A stretch of 32,508 nucleotides of DNA, from contig CABULU010000018.1 of NCBI GenBank assembly GCA_902492505.1, positions 1-32,508 on the forward strand. Direction: 5' to 3'. Numbering within the stretch: position 1 is the first letter of the stretch; the number at the start of each line of letters is the position of its first letter. This document shows positions 13,566-21,143 of this stretch, one piece after another. The position numbers and the translations under genes were made by a program. This DNA is from an uncultured Eubacteriales bacterium (lineage in GTDB: Bacteria > Bacillota > Clostridia > Oscillospirales > QAKW01). The notes under the pieces were generated by a model. The model was not told the DNA's origin and searched no databases. It saw only the letters and a list, made by a program, of their open reading frames with translations.

Positions 13566-16145
13566 ATGAACATAAATAAATTTACCGAGAAATCGGTTCA
13601 AGCCATACAGGATGCACAGAGCATTGCGCAGGAATACGGCAACCCCGAGCTCACTCAACAGCATATTCTGCTGGCTCTTATACGTGCCAAGGGGTTGATA
13701 ACACAGCTGCTTATAAAGTTAGGATGCAATGAGCAAAAGGTAGAAGCCGATGCAGAAAGTGCAGTGGAAAGACTGCCCAGGGTCAGCGGCGGCGAAACAT
13801 ATACAGCCCAGGACGCAATGTCGGCACTTGAGAGCGCCCAGAGAATAGCGCAAAACATGAAGGATGAGTACACCTCTGTCGAGCATATATTTCTTGCTTT
13901 TTTGGACTCGCCAAACAGAGAACTCAAAAAGTTGTTTGAAGAAAACGGTATCGAGAAAAATGCCGTCATGAAAGCGTTGGTCGGAATACGCGGCAATACG
14001 CGAGTTACCGGCACAAACCCTGAGGATACCTATGACGCACTCAAAAAATACGGCACTGACCTTGTCGAGCGTGCCAGAGCCCAAAAGCTCGACCCTGTAA
14101 TCGGGCGTGACAGCGAAATACGCAATGTGATACGAATACTGTCACGAAAAACAAAAAATAACCCTGTTCTCATAGGAGAGCCCGGCGTCGGAAAAACCGC
14201 AATCGCCGAAGGGCTTGCACAGCGCATTGTACGCAACGACGTGCCCGCCGGACTTAAAAATAAAACCATATTTTCACTGGATATGGGCGCTCTCATTGCC
14301 GGAGCAAAATACCGCGGCGAATTTGAGGACAGACTTAAAGCAGTATTGCAGGAGGTCAAAAAAAGCGAAGGAAACATTATTCTTTTTATTGATGAGTTGC
14401 ACACGATAGTAGGTGCCGGCAAAACAGACGGAGCAATGGACGCCGGAAATATACTGAAGCCCATGCTCGCGCGCGGCGAGCTGCACTGTATCGGCGCCAC
14501 AACACTCGATGAATACAGAATGTATATTGAAAAAGACCCTGCCTTGGAACGCAGATTTCAGCCTGTAATCGTCGATCAGCCGACAGTGGAGGATACAATA
14601 TCCATACTGCGCGGATTAAAAGAGCGTTACGAGGTCTTCCACGGAGTAAAAATTCAGGACGGAGCGCTCATTGCGGCAGCTACGCTGTCAGACAGGTATA
14701 TAACGGACCGCTTTTTACCTGATAAAGCAATCGACCTTGTGGACGAGGCCTGCGCCCTGATTCGCTGTGAAATAGACTCCATGCCGACCGAGCTTGACGA
14801 CATACAGCGTAAAATAATGCAGCTTGAGATAGAGGAACAGGCAATCAAAAAAGACAGCGAGGCAGCAGACAGACTTTTACAGCTTCAAAAAGAGCTTTCT
14901 GACCTGAAGGATAAATTTGCGGAAATGAAAGCCAAATGGGACAATGAAAAACGTGAAATAGGCGAATTGTCAGGACTGAGAAAGCAGATTAATGACCTGA
15001 ATGCTCAGATTGAGAGCGCCGAGCAGCGGCATGATCTTGAAAACGCCGCAAAGCTCAAATACGGAAAGCTGCCTGAGCTCACCTCAAAACTTCACGAGCT
15101 TGAGGAAAAAGCCGCCAGTCGTAAAAACGAGAACAGTCTACTGCGCGATAAGGTTACAGATGAAGAAATAGCACGCATTGTCGAGCGCTGGACAGGAATA
15201 CCGGTGTCAAGACTTGTTCAGAGTGAACGGGAAAAGCTTCTAAGCTTACCCGACATACTTCACAAGCGGGTTATAGGTCAGAATGACGCCGTTGAAAGGG
15301 TTTGCGATGCAATTATACGTTCCCGCGCCGGAGTTCAGGACAAAAACAGACCGATAGGTTCTTTCATGTTCCTCGGTCCGACCGGAGTCGGCAAGACCGA
15401 GCTTGCGAAAGCTCTGGCGCAGGCGCTTTTTGACGACGAGAAGAATATAGTACGACTTGATATGTCGGAGTATATGGAAAAATTTTCTGTATCTCGTCTT
15501 ATCGGCGCCCCTCCCGGTTATGTGGGATACGAGGAGGGCGGTCAGCTGACCGAGGCGGTGCGGCGCAAACCGTATTCTGTTGTGTTGTTTGACGAGGTCG
15601 AAAAGGCGCATCCGGATGTATTCAACATACTTTTGCAGGTGCTTGACGACGGTCGTATCACCGATTCACAAGGGCGCATGGTAGATTTCAAAAACACCAT
15701 AATCATTTTAACATCTAACCTCGGTTCGCAAATCCTGCTGGACGGAATAGGCAGTAACGGTGAAATAACCGATGACGCACAGGCACAGCTGTCCGAGCTT
15801 CTGCGCCGTTCGTTCAGACCCGAATTTCTTAACAGGCTGGACGAAATTGTATTCTACAAGCCGCTGACTAAAGACAATATTTCAAAAATCATAGACCTGA
15901 TGATAGCGTCTCTCAACAAAAGGCTTGAGCAGCAGAATATAAAGTGCAGGCTGACAGACAGGGCAAAACAATTTATTGCCGATAACAGCTATGATCCGAT
16001 TTACGGCGCGCGTCCGCTTCGCAGATTTATCCAAAAGCACGCCGAAACGGTTATCAGCCGCGCAATAATCGCCCAGACTGTAAAACCGCATACAGAGGTT
16101 ACCATCGACGAAAAAGACGGTGAGCTTGTAATATTAAATCAATAG
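13566..16145 (+). CDS. clpB: ATP-dependent disaggregase ClpB
   Basis: An 859-residue Hsp100 chaperone that dissolves protein aggregates with DnaK. It has an N domain with two Clp repeats (to about residue 145), a first AAA+ domain with Walker A GEPGVGKT (204-211) and Walker B FIDELH (about 272-277), a coiled-coil middle domain (about 400-530) and a second AAA+ domain with GPTGVGKT (604-611). The middle domain separates ClpB from ClpC and ClpA. A longer open frame begins at 13470, inside CIRCE, but the ATG at 13566 has AAGGAG nine bases upstream and starts with the family sequence MNINKFTEKSVQAIQDA. Regulation is by HrcA through CIRCE; no CtsR repeats are visible. Confidence 0.97.
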   Translation: MNINKFTEKSVQAIQDAQSIAQEYGNPELTQQHILLALIRAKGLITQLLIKLGCNEQKVEADAESAVERLPRVSGGETYTAQDAMSALESAQRIAQNMKDEYTSVEHIFLAFLDSPNRELKKLFEENGIEKNAVMKALVGIRGNTRVTGTNPEDTYDALKKYGTDLVERARAQKLDPVIGRDSEIRNVIRILSRKTKNNPVLIGEPGVGKTAIAEGLAQRIVRNDVPAGLKNKTIFSLDMGALIAGAKYRGEFEDRLKAVLQEVKKSEGNIILFIDELHTIVGAGKTDGAMDAGNILKPMLARGELHCIGATTLDEYRMYIEKDPALERRFQPVIVDQPTVEDTISILRGLKERYEVFHGVKIQDGALIAAATLSDRYITDRFLPDKAIDLVDEACALIRCEIDSMPTELDDIQRKIMQLEIEEQAIKKDSEAADRLLQLQKELSDLKDKFAEMKAKWDNEKREIGELSGLRKQINDLNAQIESAEQRHDLENAAKLKYGKLPELTSKLHELEEKAASRKNENSLLRDKVTDEEIARIVERWTGIPVSRLVQSEREKLLSLPDILHKRVIGQNDAVERVCDAIIRSRAGVQDKNRPIGSFMFLGPTGVGKTELAKALAQALFDDEKNIVRLDMSEYMEKFSVSRLIGAPPGYVGYEEGGQLTEAVRRKPYSVVLFDEVEKAHPDVFNILLQVLDDGRITDSQGRMVDFKNTIIILTSNLGSQILLDGIGSNGEITDDAQAQLSELLRRSFRPEFLNRLDEIVFYKPLTKDNISKIIDLMIASLNKRLEQQNIKCRLTDRAKQFIADNSYDPIYGARPLRRFIQKHAETVISRAIIAQTVKPHTEVTIDEKDGELVILNQ

Positions 16146-16158
16146 CTGTATATTTAAA

Positions 16159-16192
16159 CCGCACACGCTGATTTGCGTGTGCGGCTTTGTTT
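16159..16192 (+). terminator. Terminator after clpB
   Basis: A perfect 10-bp GC-rich stem (CCGCACACGC at 16159-16168 with GCGTGTGCGG at 16175-16184) has a six-base loop, followed by CTTTGTTT. Confidence 0.85.
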
Positions 16193-16199
16193 AATAAAG

Positions 16200-16228
16200 T
16201 TATATAAAGGGTATCTGCTGCATAATAT
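16200..16228 (+). promoter_or_regulatory. Candidate sigma-E promoter for yabP-yabQ
   Basis: TTATATA (16200-16206) and CATAATAT (16221-16228) are 14 bases apart. They resemble the mother-cell sigma E boxes (kmATATT and CATACAnT) at the usual spacing, with mismatches in each. No sigma A promoter is visible between the clpB terminator and yabP. In Bacillus subtilis yabP and yabQ belong to the sigma E regulon, which supports this reading. Confidence 0.45.
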
Positions 16229-16250
16229 TTTAAAAAAAGGAGGTATTATC

Positions 16251-16541
16251 ATGCAGCAGCAGGAAAAACAAATGCGGCCGCCAAAACCGCACAACGTCAT
16301 TATGGAAAACAGAAAGCGGGTATCTCTCACAGGGGTGCTGGATATTGACAGCTTTAATGAGCAGGGGGTTATAGTTCTGACTGAGCTTGGTGTTCTCATA
16401 GTAAAGGGAGCGGACCTTCGTATCAATAAGCTCAGCGTTGACAGCGGCGACGTCAATATCGAGGGTGAAATCAATTCGCTTACGTATACCGATATACATG
16501 ATAAAAAGACCGGCTCTATAATAAAGAGTCTCTTTAAATGA
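16251..16541 (+). CDS. yabP: Sporulation protein YabP
   Basis: A 96-residue YabP-family protein, needed during spore formation in Bacillus. The family pattern is clear: HNVIMENRKRVSLTGVLDID followed by SFNEQGVIVLTELGVLIVKG, a compact beta-rich fold, then a second half with IEGEINSLTYTD. AAGGAGG lies seven bases before the ATG at 16251. Its stop is five bases before the yabQ start. The order yabP-yabQ-divIC is conserved from Bacillus to Clostridia. Confidence 0.93.
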   Translation: MQQQEKQMRPPKPHNVIMENRKRVSLTGVLDIDSFNEQGVIVLTELGVLIVKGADLRINKLSVDSGDVNIEGEINSLTYTDIHDKKTGSIIKSLFK

Positions 16542-16545
16542 TACC

Positions 16546-17166
16546 GTGGGTATCAGTCTGCAAAACCAAGCGGTAATATTTCTTTTCGCGGTCTGTGCCG
16601 GAGCGGTAATCAGCCTCATTTTCGATGTTTTCAGAGTGCTGCGCATTGCCCTGCCTCACGGCGCTATCGCCACAGCTCTGGAGGATCTGCTGTTCTCGCT
16701 TTGCACGCTTGCCGTTATTCTTATATTTCTTATGACATTCAATAACGGTGTTTTTCGCATGTATATCGCTGTTGGAATGGCGCTGGGTTTTACATTTTGT
16801 CACTACACAATCGGCGCCCTTATTGTGCTCCAGGCACGACTTATAGTGAAAATACTGATGATAATAATTAAAATAATACTTACTCCCTTCCGCTTTATTC
16901 TGAGACTAATTTGTAAACTTTTCAAAAAAACGGGTATATTTTTCAAAAAACCCTTTATTTTTTTGAAAAAGCGCTGTATTATATTATTAAATAGTATTTT
17001 TACAAAGCTCAAAAGTGCAGGAGGTATATCAAAGCGTGGCAAGAACAAAAAAAACAAGCCTGATAATCAAAGCAGTTCTCGCTATAGCGGTAGTGTACCT
17101 TCTTTACGTGTTTATAGGTCTTCAGGTAAAAATAAACGCAAAAAAACAGCAGATAAACGATTATAA
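16546..17166 (+). CDS. yabQ: Spore cortex biosynthesis protein YabQ
   Basis: A 206-residue membrane protein in the yabQ position. It has about four hydrophobic helices (roughly 8-25, 44-64, 70-90, 93-112), and the first leads into LIFDVFRVLRIALPHG, the signature of YabQ, a mother-cell protein required for cortex formation. After the helices comes a basic segment with three degenerate seven-residue repeats (LFKKTGI, FFKKPFI, FLKKRCI). These are encoded by A and T homopolymer runs at about 16918-16975. The last 43 residues are Lys/Arg/Ser-rich and are translated out of frame across the start of divIC (131-base overlap). The start is a GTG with no good ribosome binding site, implying coupling to yabP. 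Either the tail is real or a frameshift has removed an earlier stop. Confidence 0.85.
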   Translation: MGISLQNQAVIFLFAVCAGAVISLIFDVFRVLRIALPHGAIATALEDLLFSLCTLAVILIFLMTFNNGVFRMYIAVGMALGFTFCHYTIGALIVLQARLIVKILMIIIKIILTPFRFILRLICKLFKKTGIFFKKPFIFLKKRCIILLNSIFTKLKSAGGISKRGKNKKNKPDNQSSSRYSGSVPSLRVYRSSGKNKRKKTADKRL

Positions 17167-17314
17167 CACAAAAATAGCCGAAATTACATCGGAAAACGAG
17201 CGTCTGACAGGTATTCTTGACGCCGAAATTGATGAGGAGTACGTAGAAAAAGTCGCTCGGGATATGGGATATGTAAACCAGGACGAAAAGGTATATGAAA
17301 GTATTTCGGACTAA
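17036..17314 (+). CDS. divIC: Septum formation initiator DivIC/FtsB-like
   Basis: A 92-residue bitopic protein: a short basic N-terminus, one transmembrane helix (about residues 8-30), then an extracytoplasmic coiled coil (about 33-65) and the family end VARDMGYVNQDEKVY. DivIC/FtsB links FtsL and DivIB/FtsQ in the divisome. An open frame exists to 17015, but AGGAGGT at 17019-17025 lies ten bases ahead of the GTG at 17036, so that GTG is the start. The first 131 bases overlap yabQ in another frame. The yabP-yabQ-divIC order supports the assignment. Confidence 0.9.
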   Translation: MARTKKTSLIIKAVLAIAVVYLLYVFIGLQVKINAKKQQINDYNTKIAEITSENERLTGILDAEIDEEYVEKVARDMGYVNQDEKVYESISD

Positions 17315-17340
17315 AACATCACAATATAACTCAAAATTGC

Positions 17341-17370
17341 AAGCCGCGGAATAAACCGCGGCTTTATTTA
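17341..17370 (+). terminator. Terminator after divIC
   Basis: A perfect 9-bp stem (AAGCCGCGG at 17341-17349 with CCGCGGCTT at 17356-17364) has a six-base loop, followed by TATTTATG. Confidence 0.85.
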
Positions 17371-17443
17371 TGTCAAAACCTTTAAAAATATATTTGATTT
17401 TTATAAAAAATGGAGATATTACCTTTATTTTTTTGTGTTTATA

Positions 17444-17452
17444 TGCTATACT
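17444..17452 (+). promoter_or_regulatory. Extended -10 promoter for hpf
   Basis: TGC directly precedes TATACT (17447-17452), an extended -10 element. The -35 position holds only TTTATT. Transcription should start near 17459, about 45 bases before the hpf ATG. Confidence 0.55.
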
Positions 17453-17503
17453 ATAAACAAAGATAAGTTCTACTTATCAAATTTAAAACGGAGGCAAAAA
17501 ATT

Positions 17504-18025
17504 ATGAAAACTGTATTCAATCTGAGAAAAGTCGAAGTATCGGAGCATGACAAAGGAATTATCGACAAAAAACTGACACGTCTCGACAAATTTTTCAGTG
17601 CCGACGCTATTGCGACAATTACTGTGTCCAAGACCAGAGAAAATATGAACGTAGAAGTGACAGTATCGGAAAAGGGTATGTATTTTCGTGCAGAACGAAC
17701 GGATAAAAGCGTGACCGCCTGTGTAGATGAGATAATAGACCTGCTTACAAGGCAGATACGCAAGAACAAAACAAGGCTTGAAAAACGGCTCTATCAGGGT
17801 GTTTCAATGAATTTTGACAACGAGTTTGTCGATGAAGACGTCTATGACATAATCAAGCACAAAAAAGTTTATTTAAAACCGATGGACGCCGAAGAGGCTA
17901 TACTCGAAATGAACATGCTCGGACATACATTTTTCATGTTTTTGGATGAAGAAAGCGGCAAAGTCTGCGTTGTATACAAACGCAAGGACGGTGATTACGG
18001 TCTGCTTGAATCGGAAATGCTTTAA
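17504..18025 (+). CDS. hpf: Long-form ribosome hibernation promoting factor
   Basis: A 173-residue protein with the two-domain structure of long HPF. The N-terminal S30AE/YfiA domain (about 1-100) binds the decoding centre; the C-terminal domain (about 115-173, with KKVYLKPMDAEEAILEMNMLGHTFFMFLD) dimerises ribosomes into inactive 100S particles. The C-terminal domain is what separates it from the short Escherichia coli form. CGGAGG precedes the ATG at nine bases; a longer frame to 17435 runs through the promoter. It is monocistronic, between terminators at 17341 and 18046. Confidence 0.95.
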   Translation: MKTVFNLRKVEVSEHDKGIIDKKLTRLDKFFSADAIATITVSKTRENMNVEVTVSEKGMYFRAERTDKSVTACVDEIIDLLTRQIRKNKTRLEKRLYQGVSMNFDNEFVDEDVYDIIKHKKVYLKPMDAEEAILEMNMLGHTFFMFLDEESGKVCVVYKRKDGDYGLLESEML

Positions 18026-18045
18026 AAATCAATAAAATATACATT

Positions 18046-18081
18046 AAAAATCGGTTCTGACATTTGTCAGGACCGATTTTT
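18046..18081. terminator. Bidirectional terminator between hpf and the gerA operon
   Basis: A 17-bp stem (18046-18062 with 18065-18081, one G-U pair) is flanked by AAAAA on the left and TTTTT on the right, so it can end transcription from both converging sides. Its right arm overlaps the last codons of the gerAB-like gene. Confidence 0.88.
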
Positions 18082-19014
18082 CCTATACTTAATAAGCAGT
18101 GAAAAAGCAGGCGCCAGCAATCCGAATATCACCGAAAGTACGGCGGCGGCATAAAAAATACCTGAAAACAGAGTTAGCAGCACAGAGACAGCAAAAATAC
18201 CCAATAATACGAATACTGCGTATTTTGTGTTAAAAATATCAAGTGCGGTTTTTACCGCAATCCCTGCTTTTACCGCGTTCAGTATAAAAAATGCACATAT
18301 GCCTAAAATTTCAAAGCTGTTCAAAAACGAAGTAATAAACGTAGAGCGCCAGAGAGTCATCCACGGCATACTGCTGTCGTTAAAGATTTTATTTGTAAGC
18401 ACAGAAACGGCAAGCACTGTCATTACTGCCCCATAAAGGTGCGCCGCCAAGCCCCCGCAAAGCATCATCAGCGGTTTCCCCCGCAGAAGCGGAAGCACAA
18501 TCGCGACATCAAACACCGAAAATGCAGTCAGCAGCAATAAAAGCTTGCGGTCCGGGGCGTCAAAGCGCAGCATTTCAAACCCTGTGCGCAGAACACATAA
18601 GAACATCAGTACAAGCAGCACTCCAAAGCCTATTGCCGCCGTAACAAACGACACCGTAACAGCGCCGTCACGGTTTGACATTCCGTAACAAACGGCAAAT
18701 AGACCGGTCAGCAGCACTATAAGCGGATAAAATGATTTATCCATCACACCGCCGTCTGTTATAAGAGATGCCGACAGATTAACAGACACAGCGGCGCAAA
18801 TAACAGAATACAGTCCGACCGGCACACCGAGAGCGCGGCTGTCGGCGTAACTTCCCCCGCCTTTTGAAAGCACAAACGCGCAGTACAAAATAAACAGTAC
18901 CGCTGCGGCAAAAGTCACAAGGCTTGTTGCAAGGCTGACTCTGTACAGAAGACATACAGACAGTCCGCCCGCACAAACACAGAATGCAGGACCTGTCTCG
19001 GTTATTTTATGCAT
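18067..19014 (-). CDS. GerAB-like spore germination permease subunit
   Basis: A 315-residue, very hydrophobic protein with about ten transmembrane helices, matching the topology of the GerAB/APC-fold subunit that binds the germinant. It is about 50 residues shorter than typical GerAB. Identification rests on topology and on being in one operon with clear gerAA and gerAC homologues; individual sequence motifs are weak. It overlaps gerAC by 8 bases, so translation is coupled. Its end is inside the terminator shared with hpf. It is the last gene of the operon, whereas GerAB is usually second. Confidence 0.75.
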   Translation of the reverse strand: MHKITETGPAFCVCAGGLSVCLLYRVSLATSLVTFAAAVLFILYCAFVLSKGGGSYADSRALGVPVGLYSVICAAVSVNLSASLITDGGVMDKSFYPLIVLLTGLFAVCYGMSNRDGAVTVSFVTAAIGFGVLLVLMFLCVLRTGFEMLRFDAPDRKLLLLLTAFSVFDVAIVLPLLRGKPLMMLCGGLAAHLYGAVMTVLAVSVLTNKIFNDSSMPWMTLWRSTFITSFLNSFEILGICAFFILNAVKAGIAVKTALDIFNTKYAVFVLLGIFAVSVLLTLFSGIFYAAAVLSVIFGLLAPAFSLLIKYRKNRS

Positions 19015-19597
19015 TATCCGCCACCGCCTTTATCGGTGTTTCCTCGCCGGAAACAATTATCATCTGACCGCCTTTGAGATATTCCGTTACCTTTGGAAGA
19101 GGCATTCCCTGTTCTGCGCAAAAACGGCTTACTTTCTTTGCCATTGCAAGACTTTTTGCCCGGGAGTTCTCATCATCATTTTCGGAGCTCAGTGTATCGG
19201 CTGCTTTTCCCTGACTGTAAACCGCCACAGCACGCAGGTTTACACCGTCTTTCAAAAAATATTCGTAAAGCTCTTCTTTGCCGCGTGCATTTTCGCCTAT
19301 AAGATACAACTGATTACCGCCGGTATACAAAATATTTGCACTACGACGCCCAGCATCCTCAAATGCACTGTCAAGGGTATCGCCTTTACCCTCCACGTAG
19401 ATACTGCTGCTCCCGAAATCATTGTCAGCAGACGGCATACATATTTCACAGGTTACAAGCCATTGATTTTTTTCAAAATCAATTCCGATACCGCTTACAA
19501 CATCGTAATCCGATATTTCTGAAAAGCTTCCAAAGCAGGTAAACACCACAGCAAGCAGAGCAGATAAAACAGCTACTGCTATATTTAAAGCTTTCAT
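19007..19597 (-). CDS. Short GerAC-like germination protein
   Basis: A 196-residue protein with a signal-like N-terminal helix (1-20), a cysteine at position 21 and then SEISDYDVVSGIGIDFEK. The latter matches the start of mature GerAC, normally LxGCWDxxEIxxxxIVxGIGID. A typical GerAC is about 370-400 residues, so only the first domain is present. The lipobox before the cysteine is VFTC, which is unlike the usual L-A/S-G/A-C. The protein contains GKGDTLDSAFEDA and SANILYTGGNQLYLIG, as expected of the N-terminal domain. Overlaps of 4 bases with gerAA and 8 bases with gerAB show a tidy operon, so the shortness is not from a recent break. Confidence 0.75.
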   Translation of the reverse strand: MKALNIAVAVLSALLAVVFTCFGSFSEISDYDVVSGIGIDFEKNQWLVTCEICMPSADNDFGSSSIYVEGKGDTLDSAFEDAGRRSANILYTGGNQLYLIGENARGKEELYEYFLKDGVNLRAVAVYSQGKAADTLSSENDDENSRAKSLAMAKKVSRFCAEQGMPLPKVTEYLKGGQMIIVSGEETPIKAVADNA

Positions 19598-21039
19598 ACT
19601 CTCCCCTGCCTCTTGATATTTTTCGAAAACTTATACTGACGATAGTTCATTTTGTAAATCGGAGCGCGGAAAAACGTATCATGTCTGCCATGCTGAGAAA
19701 TAGGAGAGCTGACATACATTATCGGAATTCCGAGTGATGACATATTATAAAGGAGCAAAACAAAAAGCGAAAATCCCAAAAGCACGCCTGCAATTCCCGC
19801 ACAGGCCCCAAGAGCTATAAGCGCTGCGCGGACATAGAAAACAGCGCCCTTTAAATCATACACCATAAGCCCCATAACACCCGAAAAGGCAACCACTATC
19901 ACCATAGGTGCAGAAACAAGCTTGGCATCAACCGCTGACTGTCCGAGCACGATTGCTCCGACAACATTGAGCGCAAGCCCTATACTTGACGGCATACGTG
20001 CTCCTGTTTCCCTCAAAACCTCAAATACCGCAAACAAAAGCACAATCTCAAGCACAGACGCTATAGGGACTCCGTTCTGTGAAGCACTTATACTGTACAG
20101 CCATTCGGGCGGAAGTAAAGCCTGATGATGAATTATTGTGGCGATATACAGTGCCGGCAGCAAAAAAGAAATATAAAAGCCAAGCAGACGCAGTACACGT
20201 CCGATATTTGCATAATAGCAATTTAAATAATAATCGTCGGGCGTCTGAAAATTTTCAATAAAAAGATGCGGAAGAGTAACCGCCGTCGGCGAGCCGTTAA
20301 GGATAATACCAATCCTGCCCTCCATAAGCTTTGCCGCAAACACGTCAGGACGGTTTGTCTTACCATAGGTTTTTATAAACGAGCTCTTATTATCACGTAT
20401 CATTTCCGCTATATAATTTGTATCCCCTATATAGTCCGTATCTATTTCTTTCAGACGGGATTTTACCCGCTCGACAAGCTCAGGTCGGGCAATTCCGTCA
20501 ATATAGCATACACAGAATTTAGAGTTGCTCTGTCTGCCGCTTGTCATAAATTCATTTTTCAGATTACTGTTCATTATCTTTTTTTTGACCAGCGACAGAT
20601 TTGTCATAATATTCTCATTAAAGCCCTCAGACGGACCTGTAATTGTCATCTCGCTTTCGGGAGCGTCAATGCTGCGCTGAGCCATACCTTTTGTATCAAT
20701 TATTATTGCTTGAGGATTGTTTCCTATAAGCACTGCGCAATCGCCGGAAGCAAGACTTATTATAGCAGCACTTGCGTCAGGCTGAAGCTCGGTGCTGTGC
20801 GCGCAGATACCCTCACGTTCGGCAGTCTCGATATCGGCGGATAGTCTCATTTTGGAAAGCGGAGCAATAACATCACGGTCAACCACATCGTTGCTAACCA
20901 TACAGTTTACAACCGCAACAGCTATCTTCAGCTTGGGACTGTGCTCATTTCTAATATGCTTAACCTTAAAAGTATCGTCTCTGTCAAATGCATCTTCAAA
21001 CAGCTTGACATTTCTATCAAAATCATTATAAAAATTCAA
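19594..21039 (-). CDS. GerAA-like spore germination receptor subunit
   Basis: A 481-residue GerA-family protein. About 280 residues of soluble N-terminal domain include FVxSG-like LVERVKSRLKEIDTDYI and GRIGIILNGSPTAVTLPHLF. They are followed by the membrane domain: PPEWLYSISASQNGVPIAS, FEVLRETGARMPSSIGLALN and VVGAIVLGQSAVDAKLVSAP are classic GerA signatures. The start is a TTG at 21039 after GGAAAG; no better codon is near. This subunit forms the germinant receptor with the B and C subunits in the spore inner membrane. I could not identify a convincing sigma G promoter in the 100 bases upstream. Confidence 0.93.
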   Translation of the reverse strand: MNFYNDFDRNVKLFEDAFDRDDTFKVKHIRNEHSPKLKIAVAVVNCMVSNDVVDRDVIAPLSKMRLSADIETAEREGICAHSTELQPDASAAIISLASGDCAVLIGNNPQAIIIDTKGMAQRSIDAPESEMTITGPSEGFNENIMTNLSLVKKKIMNSNLKNEFMTSGRQSNSKFCVCYIDGIARPELVERVKSRLKEIDTDYIGDTNYIAEMIRDNKSSFIKTYGKTNRPDVFAAKLMEGRIGIILNGSPTAVTLPHLFIENFQTPDDYYLNCYYANIGRVLRLLGFYISFLLPALYIATIIHHQALLPPEWLYSISASQNGVPIASVLEIVLLFAVFEVLRETGARMPSSIGLALNVVGAIVLGQSAVDAKLVSAPMVIVVAFSGVMGLMVYDLKGAVFYVRAALIALGACAGIAGVLLGFSLFVLLLYNMSSLGIPIMYVSSPISQHGRHDTFFRAPIYKMNYRQYKFSKNIKRQGRV

Positions 21040-21115
21040 AAAAATCTTTCCTTTTCCCTTTTTTATTATTATTGTCAGGAAAAACCGAAAAATTATAGAA
21101 TTTTAAAAACGTACA

Positions 21116-21124
21116 TGCTATAAT
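21116..21124 (+). promoter_or_regulatory. Extended -10 promoter for the ThuA-domain gene
   Basis: TGC immediately before TATAAT (21119-21124) is an extended -10 element; the -35 region is weak. The transcript would start near 21131, so the ATG at 21144 has a very short leader. Confidence 0.5.
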
Positions 21125-21143
21125 TGTAGCTGAGGTGATGTTA

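Noticed and set aside
14030..14500. 156-codon minus-strand frame inside clpB
   Set aside because: Opposite strand of the highly conserved first AAA+ domain; Ser/Pro-rich translation and no start signals.
20266..20844. 192-codon plus-strand frame opposite gerAA
   Set aside because: Cysteine- and tyrosine-heavy translation typical of an antisense shadow; the opposite strand encodes clear GerA signatures.
21040..21125. Sigma G promoter for the gerA operon
   Set aside because: GCATG and AT-rich boxes occur, but no pair has both acceptable sequence and spacing of about 18 bases.
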